In this document: piece by piece, positions 49,877 to 61,119 of the stretch
Layout: each line of letters starts with the position of its first letter
How positions within the stretch are numbered: the stretch's first letter is position 1
NCBI GenBank assembly: GCA_947179485.1
Contig: OX359248.1
Coordinates: 32,497,378 to 32,561,377 of the forward strand
Reading direction: 5' to 3'
Origin: Allacma fusca
Taxonomy: Eukaryota; Arthropoda; Collembola; Symphypleona; Sminthuridae
DNA length: 64,000 nt
Notes under the pieces: model-generated
The model's database searches: none
The model's input: the letters and a program-made list of their open reading frames with translations, nothing else
What the model was told of the DNA's origin: nothing
Program-made: the position numbers and the translations under genes

Positions 49877-50161
49877 CAGTGCTGCCCGTTCGCTTTCTCA
49901 TCTAGTCAATTCTAGTCCGCTACGTTCACCAACTGTACTATTCTATTCCTATTCTATTCATATCTGGTTGTGACGAGTCTATTCTAGTCTGTTCCAATTC
50001 CCTCAATAAAATCCGAGTCTATTCCAAGTCTATTCACCTATTCATAATACACCACAAACAAATGCAGGTTCAAGAAATGTGACGTTGCTGAGAAAGAAAA
50101 GCTGCGTTTCTTTGAGCTTCCATGTATAAATAGAAAGGAACTTCCATCACGCATTGTTAGG

Positions 50162-50925
50162 TAGGGATGCCAATGGTCTGGTCCGGTCTGTTTCCAGATT
50201 TGTATGGTCTGGTCCGGTCTTGTCCCATATTTGTATCTGGTCCGGTCTGATCCAACACTTGGACCAGACCAGATTCAATTGGTCCAGCTTCCTGACCATG
50301 GGCCCAAAAGTACGCAGAATTAAAATGTATGAATTAGAGCATCTCGAGCGGTTGAAATTTGCGGGTAAGCCGGTAAAAAGCCCGGCAATCGCGCTAAGGA
50401 GGTACATCAACTCTGGCCAAACATAATTGTAAGAATTCTGCAGTGGAAGCAACACCAGTTCTTGCCAATTTCATTCAAAAAAAGGCGAAAATGAAAAATT
50501 GAATAAAAAAATTGTTCTGGGTCTATAGATATGGATTTACAAGCTGGACTGGTATTAGCGGGCGGGCTACGGGCTTTTTTAGATTTTACGGGCCGGGCTT
50601 TATTGTTGAACTTTAATTTCGGGCCGAGGGCGGGTACGGGCCTAAAATATCCCACATGGCGATGCTCTAGTATGAATTAGCAAAATCCTATGGGACAAAT
50701 TAAAACTGTCATTTCTGAGGATAAAAAAAGAATTTGACTATTGAATGTGATTATTTAATTGCTCTCAATAGTTTTCTGGACCATGGTTCGGTCTATGGTC
50801 TTTGGTATGGACTGGTCAGACCATGGGTCTGGTCCGAAAAACTGACCAGTCCAATAGTCTGGTCTGGGCTATGGACCAGACCAGTTTCATGAAATCTGGA
50901 TCAGACCAGACCATTGGCATCACTA
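50162..50925. mobile_element. hAT-like MITE, GGTCTGGTC family, interrupted
   Basis: Ends TAGGGATGCCAATGG and CCATTGGCATCACTA; perfect 8-bp TSD TTGTTAGG (50154-50161 and 50926-50933). Contains a younger insertion at 50335-50669. It is absent from the homologous position of the inverted relative at 52956-54802, which gives an empty-site comparison. Confidence 0.9.
50335..50669. mobile_element. Nested hAT-like MITE of the TAGAGCATC / GGCCCG family
   Basis: A 335-bp element with ends TAGAGCATC and GATGCTCTA and perfect 8-bp TSD GTATGAAT (50327-50334 and 50670-50677). GGGCCGGGC and GCGGGCTACGGG motifs lie towards the right end. Same family as 38023-39436. Confidence 0.9.
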
Positions 50926-51901
50926 TTGTTAGGTAAATTCTTAAAGCATCATTATTACTCAGGTAGCTGAATTGGAAACAGCCCTAAGCTGCTCGTTCAG
51001 AATCGGAATCTGGTTTTTAAAGGAGCAAAATCAAAATATTTAACGTTATTTCGATGAAGCTTGAGATCGTTGAAGTACTGGTAATAGCATCTTTCTTGAC
51101 AAGGTTTGGTTCATTCGGCTGTGGCTTGGGAGCTGAGTTACTCAATTTTTTCGTCTTTGGTTTTGACAAACTCGACGGAGGGTTGTTAAGTTCAATATTA
51201 TTTAAAAAATGATATCTGATGTGGTTTTAATGGCAATTGGCGACATATCAGCTTTAATCATGGAGTAAGTTTCGCTAGTGTGGGGGGGGTTTCTATTTGT
51301 TCTCCCCGTTTTGGGGGATATTAATAACAAAAATCTAGTCTTTTGTGACTGTCACACATCAGTTTTGAAAACTTCCCTTATTCGAAATCCCCAAACTCCG
51401 CTCGTGTAACAAAAATCTAGTTTTTTGTTACAGTTCTGGTTAAATCAAAGGATTTAAGGGGATAATGCTGAAACTTAAAGGGTAATTTGGTTAAAAGTGT
51501 CTTAATAAACCAAATGCAAGTGTGGGAAGAATTTCCATGTAAAAAGAAAAGCACAGCATGGTAATATGACTGACATGCATTGCAGAAGTATGCAGAACGG
51601 ACAAAATGTGAAACTGTATAAACGCAAATTTTAGCCTGTGTGTCAGCCCAAATGTTTGCTTGTCCCCGTAGTGCAGTTGAAAGGCTCACAGTCCTCCTTA
51701 CATAAGGGAATAGTTATATCTCCATAGTAAATTCTATATCCCTTCTATGTTGACATTCTGAGTATTCTGGTCAACTCTATTCCTTTTTAAATTGCAGCAA
51801 ATCTATACAAGTCTAGTCTATTCAATTTGCTCCTACACCCGGGCTATTCTATTAAATTTCCCTAGTCGGGGCATCCCAAACATAGGCGCCTGCCTAGATT
51901 C

Positions 51902-52746
51902 TAGAGCTACTTTTGGGATCGGGATACACCCGGGAATTGGGTTCGGGATTGGGAACGGGTTCGAGTTCGGGTGTCTAATTAATGTTCCCAAATACTTTGG
52001 GACCAGGTTCAGGAACATGCTCAGCAGACCCGGGATTTCGGGATCGGGACCGGGTTTGGGAACGGGTTCAAGATTGATGTAGGTATTTGTGTTCCCGTCG
52101 GGAACTGGGAACATCTTCGTTCCTACACCCGTTACACGCTTCACGTTCCCGGGAACTACGCATCCATCTAGCGGAGAAAAAAATACCCTCGGCATCCCAC
52201 GTTAAAGTGTTGAGATAATAATTTTGCGTGAGCGACTTGAGCATATTGTCAGTTGGGATCGCATAGTAGTGATTTCCGCCTACTCTAACTTGCAAGATGA
52301 AAGTCATTGCAAAACCCATAGTGGGAATCGTTTAAGCAGTCTTCCTGCAGCTTTTTCGGCAACGCAGACCAGACGTTTAGTTTGATGACCATTTTTAATA
52401 GTGCCTAAATCTATTGTTGCATGGTACGCATGCATAAGTATTGCGAAATCAATAAAAATGTGAAGAAAAAATTTGATTTACACTAACTGTACTGGTCCCG
52501 GGAACGAGTCCGGGTTCAAGGGATTTGGGATCGGGATTGGGAGCAAATTTTATCTGATTTCGGGTTCGGGATCGGGATCGGGTTTGAGTTCAACGATTGA
52601 AGTATATTTAATATTTGGGTTTTTGTGCACCCGATCCCAGTATTTCGGGAACGGGTTCGGGTTTGAGTCCGAAAATATTGATGACTCGATTTTCGGGATC
52701 GGGTTCGGGAATGGGATCAAACTTTTCGTTCCCACAAGTAGCTCTA
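51902..52746. mobile_element. hAT-like element with GGGATCGGGTTCGGG motifs
   Basis: An 845-bp element. Ends TAGAGCTACTTTTGGGA and TCCCACAAGTAGCTCTA; perfect 8-bp TSD CTAGATTC (51894-51901 and 52747-52754). Motif blocks at about 51913-52065 and 52495-52730 flank a roughly 400-bp ordinary centre that may itself contain a fragment of another insertion. Confidence 0.88.
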
Positions 52747-52955
52747 CTAGATTCTAGGCCTTATAATAGGCTAAGGCTCTAGGATGCCGCAAGTTGGCAT
52801 AAAGATCTAGGCGAGGTTCTAGGCTGGGCAATCACCACTACAATATAGGCTTAGGGAAAATCTAGGCCATTCGGATATTTCCGAACAAGGGACTGGGCTA
52901 TTCAGGCGGGCTTTAAATTTGTTCAAGTACAGGCTAGGCATTAGTGGTGAGCGGA

Positions 52956-54802
52956 CAGTGCTGCCCTAGTCTAGTCCGACCAGACTAGGAAACTAGGGAA
53001 TTGAATAGAATAGCCGGGGTTTAGGAGCAAATTGAATAGACTAGACTTGAATAGCCTTGCTGCAAATTAAAGAGGAATATAATAGACTAGAATACTCAGA
53101 ATGTTAACATAGAGGGAATAGACTAGAATTGACTAGGGCGATAGCACTATTCCGTCGTCTAAGGAGGAATGTGAGAATATCAAACATATGACTAAAAGAC
53201 TTTATCCACAAGGACATATTGTGGTGCTACGCATTTTTTTATAATTGTGAAAACTCACCTCACACTTGCCATTTCATTAAATATTTTGTGTTTATTATGG
53301 CACTTTAACCAAATTACGCTTTAAGTTTCATCAGTATCTCCTTACTTCCTTTGATTTAACCAGAACTGTAACAAAAAGCTGATTATTGTTCCACGAGCGA
53401 AGTTTGGGGTTTTCAGAACTGAAGTGTGGCAGTAACAAAAGACAAGATTTTTGTTATTAATATTCCCAAAACGGGGAAAACTCCCCTCACATTTCCGAAA
53501 CTTATTCCACGATTAAAGCTGTTCTGTTGCCAATTGCCATTAAAACCAAATCAGGTTCTTGCACGCCAGCAGTAGTTTTAAAAAAAGATCTGAACTTAAC
53601 AACACTACGTCGAATTTGTCAAAACCAAAGACGAAAAATCATCGCTCTGCGATTATTTAGGGATGTCGCGTAGGCGGGTGTGGAAAAAGTTCCCAATGGT
53701 CAACGATCCTGACAACAGTAAATGGTCTACTAACCCGCTGGGGTAAGATGGCCAACAACCCGCCGAAAATTTTTGGTCAACTACCTGGGTATCGCAAAAC
53801 AAATTTGGCCAACTATCAAAAATTTTTGGTCAACTGCGTGGGTATCGAAAAAAAATGTTGGCCAACTACCAAAAAGTTTTGGTCAACTACCTGGGTATCG
53901 AAAAAAAATTTTGGCCAACTATCAAAAACTTTTGGTCAACTACCTGGGTATCGAAAAATAATTTGCCCAACTACCAAAAATGTTTGGCCAACTACCTGAG
54001 TAACCAAAATTTTTTTACCCAACTACCTGAGTAACCAAAAATTGTTTGGCCAACTACCTGGGTATCGAAAAATAATTTGCCCAACTACCAAAAATGTTTG
54101 GCCAACTACCTGAGTAACCAAAATTTTTTTACCCAACTACCTGAGTAACCAAAAATTGTTTGGCCAACTACCTGGGTATCGAACAATTTTTTTGGCCAAA
54201 TAACCCGCCAGTGTTTTTCAAAATGGCCAACTATCCCGCCGTTCAATGTTGCCCAACTAGTTTGCTCATTGGAAAGAAGCTCATTTGGAAAATAAATATG
54301 AAAATTTGTAACAGTTTTAAAAAAAAATAAAGGTAGTAGTACACGGAACAAGATGTTATTCAAAGTACTTCAACGATCTCAAGCTGCATCGAAAAAACTT
54401 CTATTAAATATTCTGAGTTTGCTCCCTTGAAAAACCAGATTCCGATTCAGAACGAGCAGCTTAGTGCTGTTTCCAATTCAGCTACCTGGGTAATAATGAT
54501 GTTTTAAGAATGTACCTAACAAGCGAGATACAAGTTCCTTTCGATTTTTACATAGAAGCTCAAAGAAACGCAGTTTTCCTTTCTAAGCAAAGTTACATTC
54601 CTTGACGCTGCTGTTGTTTGTGGTGTATTATGAATATGAATAGACTAGGAATAGACTAGGATTTTGTTGACTTGGAGGGAATTGGAATAGACTAGAATAG
54701 CCAAGCCACAAGCAGATAAGAATAGAATACGAATAGAATAGTACAGCTTTAGTACGTAGTGGACTAGAATTGACTAGACTAGAAAGGGAACGGGCAGCAC
54801 TG
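52956..54802. mobile_element. hAT-like element with GACTAGAATAG motifs (1847 bp)
   Basis: Ends CAGTGCTGCCCTAGTC and GGGCAGCACTG; perfect 8-bp TSD TGAGCGGA (52948-52955 and 54803-54810). GAATAGACTAG motifs fill both subterminal regions. The interior is non-coding and includes a minisatellite (53755-54190). An inverted relative forms 49877-51866. Confidence 0.88.
53755..54190. repeat. GGCCAACTACCTGGGTATCG minisatellite
   Basis: About eight imperfect units of roughly 55-60 bp, each made of two half-units (GGTCAACTACCTGGGTATCG, then GGCCAACTACCAAAAA). The left-arm relative lacks the block, so it arose within or was inserted into this copy. Open frames across it are low-complexity artefacts. Confidence 0.85.
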
Positions 54803-54987
54803 TGAGCGGAACATTCTCAAAGCACGGATTGGTTAGGCTAGGTTTACAAGGTCTTTGGAACAACGTTTGCAGAGACGGACAGCCAATGAGGCGGGAATTA
54901 GTTGATACCAGATACAAGTAATTACCAGAGTATATGCACATGTATACCGCAGTACATGCATAATCGTCCATATTTATTACCACTGGA

Positions 54988-55486
54988 TAATGTGTTTCAA
55001 AATCCCTATAGGGATCGTTCATATCTCTTGTACGTCTTTTACCACATGTAGCTATCCCGTCCGTATCTATTCAAATGAGCTCCCGCTCAAGTCCCCTCCG
55101 TTCCATATCTTATTTGTAGCTCATAAATAACGTCCCTATCCGTTTCTGGTCCCTCACCTATCGCATATCTCTCCGTACCACACAAAATGCATGAATGACC
55201 CCCGAGTTTGTGCACGCAGTAACAGCCGGTCGAAGCCACTTTTAGAAATAAAAAGGAAACATCGTTTAGACTTAACTGGTCTCGTCTAGCCTAGTCTGTT
55301 CTAACTAAGTACTAAGTATTTTTTGTAACCGTTTGCGTCCGTCTTATGTCATTTGATCAGCCCGTCCCGTCCGTCTGTATCCACTATTCTTGCATGAATT
55401 TTCCGTCCCGTCCTACTCATTTTTATCTATCCCGTCCTGTTTTTTATCGTCCCGTCTTAGGACGTATCTCGTTTTGATACACATTA
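54988..55486. mobile_element. hAT-like MITE with CCCGTCC motifs
   Basis: A 499-bp element. Ends TAATGTGTTTCAAAA and TTTTGATACACATTA; perfect 8-bp TSD CCACTGGA (54980-54987 and 55487-55494). The CCCGTCC/CCGTCCCG motif is dense near the right end and sparser at the left (TATCCCGTCCGTATC). Confidence 0.88.
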
Positions 55487-55873
55487 CCACTGGATACTAT
55501 GTATAGGTTACTTTACTCCTGCAAATCAAACCCCTACGTTGATATTCCAAATTCCAACTGCATGTGATCATTGCATACGGTTTGCACTTGCACCTTTGCA
55601 CTATCTAAAACTCACAATTATATCGCCTATATAGGCTGGGAACGCGCTGTCAGAAGCTATACAGTAAATATAGGCAGGCAAGCAATACACATTAGGACAG
55701 GTATGGGCTAATAGGCAGGCAGTTAGAGTACTTGACCCTTGGTATTAAGGCTCTTCTTTTCGTGGAAACATCCTATTGGCCTATATAGGATGGCGATATT
55801 TTTTGAAAGAAAATAGGCAGGCTATAGGCTTAGGCGCTTCATTTGCCCATCTTTGGGCAGCACTGCTTCAAGT

Positions 55874-57230
55874 ACGAGTAAAAAATCCTTAACTCGGAGG
55901 ACGGTATTACATTTCTTCATTATTGACCGTACTTAGGTGTTTGAAACGTTTATACCGACCGACCCGTACTTGAACTCGTACACTGGAAAGTTTGTAGTTT
56001 TGTAGGCTTCATTTTTGGCTAAAGAGATGGAAGGAGAAAACAAGTAGTAAGTTCAACTAATTTCCTCCAACGAGGTTAAAATGCTAATGAACTGATTGAG
56101 ATTTGATGCTGCCTGATTGATCGACTGGATTCTATTCAGTCAGGTCAATCTCATACCCAACCTCCTTTAATTCTGCACTATTCTCCTGTTCCATGTCATT
56201 TTACAGCGATAGATACTTAATAACTACAGTTGTACTCCATTCGGACAATGACTTCAACCGCTTTTCCTTTTACGCTTCGAAATAACAACTTTTTCGTAAT
56301 CAAGGATATAAGAATGTGAACTTTGTATTATAGGAAATAAATCGAGTATCGCGTATAAATCCAAGTATGGGTTCAAGTACTTTTGAATTTATGTCCCGAG
56401 CTCGTGCAATTAACTTTAAAATAATTTTTTCGGCTTACTGGATAAAGAAATTGCATGTATCTTTCAGGGAATTAAGCAAGCCTGACATTAATTGCAAGAC
56501 AGGCTTGTATCTTTCTTGTCATTTTAGTTGAAACAATATCTCGCCTGCAGCGAGGAGGAGTCCAGTCTGTTTTCATTGCATTGACGTTTAAATGTAACGA
56601 AGTTTCAAGTTATTACCAAAGTCATTCAACAGAGAGAATACGACATCAGAATCAAGTATGGTATTTATGGACAAATGTGGAACATACGCGGTGGTGGCAC
56701 AAAGAGCCAAAGTATTTAAAAATATTTTCTTCCTGGAAAAACGTATCAATTCCGGGGCAGTTTGGATCAATCTTGAACATGTGGTAGCACTGGAGCACCA
56801 AACCGTTATTTTTCATCTCTTTCATTGATCTATTTATTCGGTGAGTGCAATCAGCAGTGCTGAAGAAATAAATATAGGGTAAAAAAATATTGCTGAATGT
56901 TTTCATTTGTTAATTTTGTATTAACCGTTTGAAAGCACATACCGTCTTTACGACCCTTAATTTATTTCTCAACGAGCCATGCGGCCGGTTTGCTCTTCAT
57001 CCAATCCCCTGGTGCGCTCGTTGTGTAACTCGTTCGAAGTCAGGTCCATTTTTTGCTTCAGTGAGGCATTGGTGTCAATGAGATTTAAGTGTGCATTTTA
57101 TAAGGACCTTTTGCCGTCACAGTTTAAATTCTTAGCGTAGTTAAATATTCCTTGCAATGCACGGATGATAATGGGTTCAGCCCGAAAAGAATCCAGAATA
57201 AAGAAAGAAATAAGATATTAAAGAAAGTAT
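55874..57230. other. Repeat flank, right TIR of the 10.9-kb element and unique DNA
   Basis: Continuation of the TACTTG/CGAGTAC-motif repeat to about 56400, then the inverted arm at 56459-56792, then AT-rich DNA with no exon recognised. Confidence 0.5.
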
Positions 57231-57232
57231 AT

Positions 57233-57886
57233 AGCTGTATGGCATGTTGTGAAGCTTTAATTTTTCAATAATATTAAAATTGTCGAAACTTTATTATGTT
57301 AAAAATTAAATTGAATTAAAAAGATTTCATGATTTGAAATAAAAATAATTTGATAGGGAAAAATAGCCATGGTAACTGTAAATTTTATTTTTCCGTTCAC
57401 GTTTTACTATGTTACAGCTTATTAAGCTTCCAAAAAAAAATTATTGTTGAAAATTTTTATTGGTTGTATTGTTCAATAAAATCGTGCTTTTCATTTTCTA
57501 ATTTTAAAAATTAATGGCTTATTAAACCACGTTTTTTTAGTAGTTAGTGCATGTTATTTTAGCTGTATGGCATGTTGTGAAGCTTTAATTTTTCAATAAT
57601 ATTAAAATTGTCGAAACTTTATTATGTTAAAAATTAAATTGAATTAAAAAGATTTCATGATTTGAAATAAAAATAATTTGATAGGGAAAAATAGCCATGG
57701 TAACTGTAAATTTTATTTTTCCGTTCACGTTTTACTATGTTAAGCTTATTAAGCTTCCAAAAAAAAATTATTGTTGAAAATTTTTATTGGTTGTATTGTT
57801 CAATAAAATCGTGCTTTTCATTTTCTAATTTTAAAAATTAATGGCTTATTAAACCACGTTTTTTTAGTAGTTAGTGCATGTTATTT
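57233..57886. repeat. Tandem duplication, period 328 bp
   Basis: 57233-57560 is repeated at 57561-57886 with a 2-bp deletion and almost no other change. Its second half is the sequence present once at 10137-10275, so copy A lacks one unit and the start of this tandem. Confidence 0.92.
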
Positions 57887-60800
57887 TACTACACACCATA
57901 ACTAATGTTGAGCAGCTCCGTTGCCAGTGGAAGTACCACTGAGAACCCCATCCTCAGCATCTCCGAAACCTGGCCCAACAGTGTCCGTACTTCCAATATC
58001 CCTGGTGGAGTTCACCTTGTCAGCATCTCCCGAATCCGCAGCCTCAACCACGGAATTGGGCTCCTTTTGCCGGCGGAAAAACCCTTCCAAAATCACATCC
58101 TCGCCCTCACTACAGAAGTAGAGGATGTTGAAGGAAGCCATTGAGGCCAAGGCGCAGAAGAGAACCGTGAGGACCGTGTAAGCAATATAATGGTAAAAAC
58201 CGTAGGTGAGGTAATCCAAGCGTTTCATGAAGTTGTCAATCCCACCCTCCAAACATCCCTATTTACAAAACATTTAGCTTATTCCGGCAAAAATAAAGTG
58301 TCGTTAAAACAGTAAATAGATGTCATGTTAATATTTCAAAGTAGTGAGTGCTACTACCTTCTGGTGAATCTTGTTGTCTCCTAAGGCATGCGGGCGGGGA
58401 TAGTCCAAGTTCTTCCCGCAACCAGGTGTGATATGAACGCAGCAGGTGTCGGGGACATGGATATGGGTCACGTTTAAAAGACTCCCATCATGATTGGAAA
58501 CGGTGTAGTCTAAGTATCCCATTACTCCGCAACAACCCTATGGACAACTGACATTTTAATTGGTAAACCAACTGGTTAACGCTGCAGGAGCAACGAGGCA
58601 ATATTCTTATTATAGAAGAAAATATAAATGAGCTACCAAAACCCCCAGCTCATCATCTTCATGGTCCTGTAATCTGTCCAGCAGAGGCGTGTTCTCATTC
58701 GATTCGATAAACTTATGAAGAACGTAGGTTTGCATAGAAGGTGTTTCTGGAGGATTATCGAAGAAGAGAATTGCAGAAGCGAGGATGAGGGCTGATGCAA
58801 GTCCAAAGCCCAAATTAAACTATTCGGGCAGATGGAATCTTGTGAAAATTTTAATGTTTTTTTTTAAATAAGAGAGTACCTCAAAATAAAACTTACGAGG
58901 CATGGAAGGTAAGCCCGACGACCTTCAGCACTCAGAAGCATGGTGGAACTTAAGCATACGACTACTATAAGGGAGTTACCCGCAAAGGACATGTAGTAGC
59001 CATTTTCTTGACCAAGTGTCATGGGGCCGTAGCTTATGAAATAGTTGACTTGCATAATGAGCACTCCTAGCGCCACAAACTAAGAAAAACGTATTAGTAC
59101 TCATTTTAGTTATAATAATTCAGTTGTTATTTAGCTTGCATAAACATGTAGAATTTTACTGTAATAAAGACGAAGATGAGAAGAGCGGGCTGCCGGTAGT
59201 TGTAGCACATTTTGTTTCGGATCGATGTGCAGTTTAAATTTTACTAATTATTATTGTCTTGATTCTTTGTAAGATTCAGAAACGTTTTAATTTCTATTGG
59301 AGCTATATGAGATAATGAAGCCTAGTAGTAACAAAGTATATGATTATGATATCGTCAGTGGTTCTGTTCAGATGATTCTTGAGTGCGGATGTGGTATCCA
59401 CCAGGGGGATTCTAAACTATTGAGAAAGTTATGGCTGGCGAGCTGAATTTTTTTTACAGCTGAAAATTTTTTCACTTATTGCTTTAGACTTTTTCCGTAA
59501 ATTATATTGTTCGCGGAAAAAAGCATGAATTTAAATTGTATCAACTAATCATTGATTTCATAGTAGTCTTTATTTTTTTAAAGATTTTTTGGCAACCAAC
59601 AATTTAAATTAATGAATTTTCCCTTCTGTATCTGATGCGGCTCTTCCTATAGCGACACTTTCTTGATGTCCAATTACCCACTGAAATACCATTATTTGCG
59701 TGTGTCTTGGTCAACATGATTTTGAAAATTAGTAAGTTATTAGTCCCCGGCCCGGGAGGGTTAAGGTCCCAGATAATTATTTCTTGTTTGATTACGATTT
59801 GTAAATTTTGGTTCAGATTTTGTTTTATGTAGGGCAATTAAATAGTTTTTGAATGAGGTATTTTGGTATTTATGACCGAGATGTGAGAAATATTTTGAGT
59901 CTTAGGGAGCCCCAAAATCGGTTTATGGGCATTTTAAACAATAAAGTCTGTATTTTTTGAAAAACTAAGTCCCTGGTACGCAGGTCTTACGTTAATATTT
60001 TTATACTTGTGGAAACCCTGAATGCACTAGCTCCACTTGGATGTTTGCACAGGAAATTGTTTTGTAATTAATTTTACTTGGACTGCATTTTCGTTAGCAA
60101 TTAGATAAATTCATGGGAAAATTCTGCAGGAGCAGACTCATACTTAGTAAACTAAATCGCGCAGGAGAGATATTGAGAAAAGGAATGTACCTTCAGAAAA
60201 TTGTGTCGTTGAATTTAAGTTCTTAATACTGTATTTCGAAAGTTTTAAAGTTTGTGAATCAGTTTCAGTTCAGAGTTTCTATCTGCCCCAACATGTTGTA
60301 TTTGAACGCACCCTAAATATTAAGCACAAGGGAACACATGGGAAGAGTACAGGGTTAGTGCAAACATTTCCCTCCCATGTTGAGTGCTTCATTGATGATT
60401 ATTTACTTGACTATAAATAATAATTATTTACTATTATTACGTAACATATTTACAGTACTTTTTCTTAATGTTGTCAGTTATTATAGCCCTTTACTATTAT
60501 AATTTGGTTGTTGACTCATTGCGACTTGTGGCTTAACCAAAAGGTCACATTGTATTATCTCCATCCAGAAATTATGTAATTGGCAGGGATAATCCATGCA
60601 ATTGTTGGTTAACCTTGAAGGAATTAGATAAAAATATGTGAGAATTATCCATCACATTACCACAGAAAGACAAAACCAGGCGTTTCTTATTTTGTTCAAA
60701 ATTGCTTTACAACAAAAAAAAAAGTGATTGTTATAGTACTGAAATTTGCGTTTAACCCCTCAGAGATTTTTCATATAGATACCTCTGCTTAAAATGTAAT

Positions 60801-61119
60801 CGTAAAATAAAACATAACGTTTGCCCCACTCAGGCTATCTTGGAATTCTCGGAGAACAATCAGTTCAATGACGATTACCAAGCAAAGCCTGCTGTGAGCT
60901 GTGACATAGATTCAGCCTTACTTATTCAGGGAATGAATATGGATGCAAATGTTCATGAAGCCAACTTCGTTGGGAAGATTTCGTGCAAAGCTGGTGAAGA
61001 GTGACAAATCTGCTATGCTGATATTATAATCTAACCTCAGCAGTAACCACATGTACTGGATGATTGAATGTTTGCTGCATCTGTATATATACATGGAAGA
61101 AATATGTGGGAATGCCAAA
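57751..61119. repeat. Duplicated segment, copy B (pairs with 10137-13505)
   Basis: The contiguous version of the duplicated block: its right flank runs without a gap into single-copy DNA and towards the farnesyltransferase gene. Confidence 0.95.
57902..59210 (-). CDS. Tetraspanin, 317 aa (copy B)
   Basis: Exons 59160-59210, 58897-59079, 58637-58819, 58358-58537 and 57902-58258. Protein and splice sites are identical to 10288-11596. Domain layout: four membrane segments, large loop with GCCG, TCC and GC motifs, then a long Ser/Gly/Asp-rich cytoplasmic tail. No 253-aa tetraspanin follows it downstream; instead the 328-bp tandem repeat and the transposon nest lie there. Since copy B has intact upstream continuity and copy A has the tetraspanin neighbour, the two may be halves of one locus split by the inserted repeats. 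Confidence 0.85.

Larger units (their letters stand above)
49877..55865. mobile_element. Composite hAT-like element (5989 bp) with perfect TSD
   Basis: The left end CAGTGCTGCCCG and right end GGGCAGCACTG are inverted. The perfect 8-bp TSD CTTCAAGT flanks the whole (49869-49876 and 55866-55873). The left third (to about 51866) is an inverted relative of 52956-54802 (GACTAG motifs). The rest of the host DNA carries ATAGGC motifs, and its own decayed left end (GCATCCCAAACATAGGC near 51873, against GCTGCCCAAAGATGGGC at the right end) abuts the first part. The simplest reading is two neighbouring elements mobilised together by their outer ends. Four further insertions lie within, one of them itself interrupted. 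Confidence 0.75.
45894..56792. mobile_element. 10.9-kb element with long terminal inverted repeats
   Basis: The sequence at 45894-46260 recurs inverted at about 56459-56792 with roughly 80 percent match by eye. Both begin with a (T/C)AGTGCT(G/A)CC end that resembles the CAGTGCTGCC ends of the hAT-like elements nested inside. Immediate flanks GGTGCACT and GGAGCACC agree at 6 of 8 positions, a possible decayed TSD. The interior has no transposase and holds other elements and an isolated calcium-channel exon. Alternatively, two separate decayed copies happen to face each other. Confidence 0.55.

Noticed and set aside
53748-53999. Frame encoding repeated GQLPGYRK-like peptides
   Set aside because: Direct translation of the minisatellite; no start context and no continuation.
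45894-56792. Polinton/Maverick identity for the long-TIR element
   Set aside because: TIR length would fit, but no polymerase B, integrase, ATPase or capsid genes are present, and the termini resemble hAT ends.
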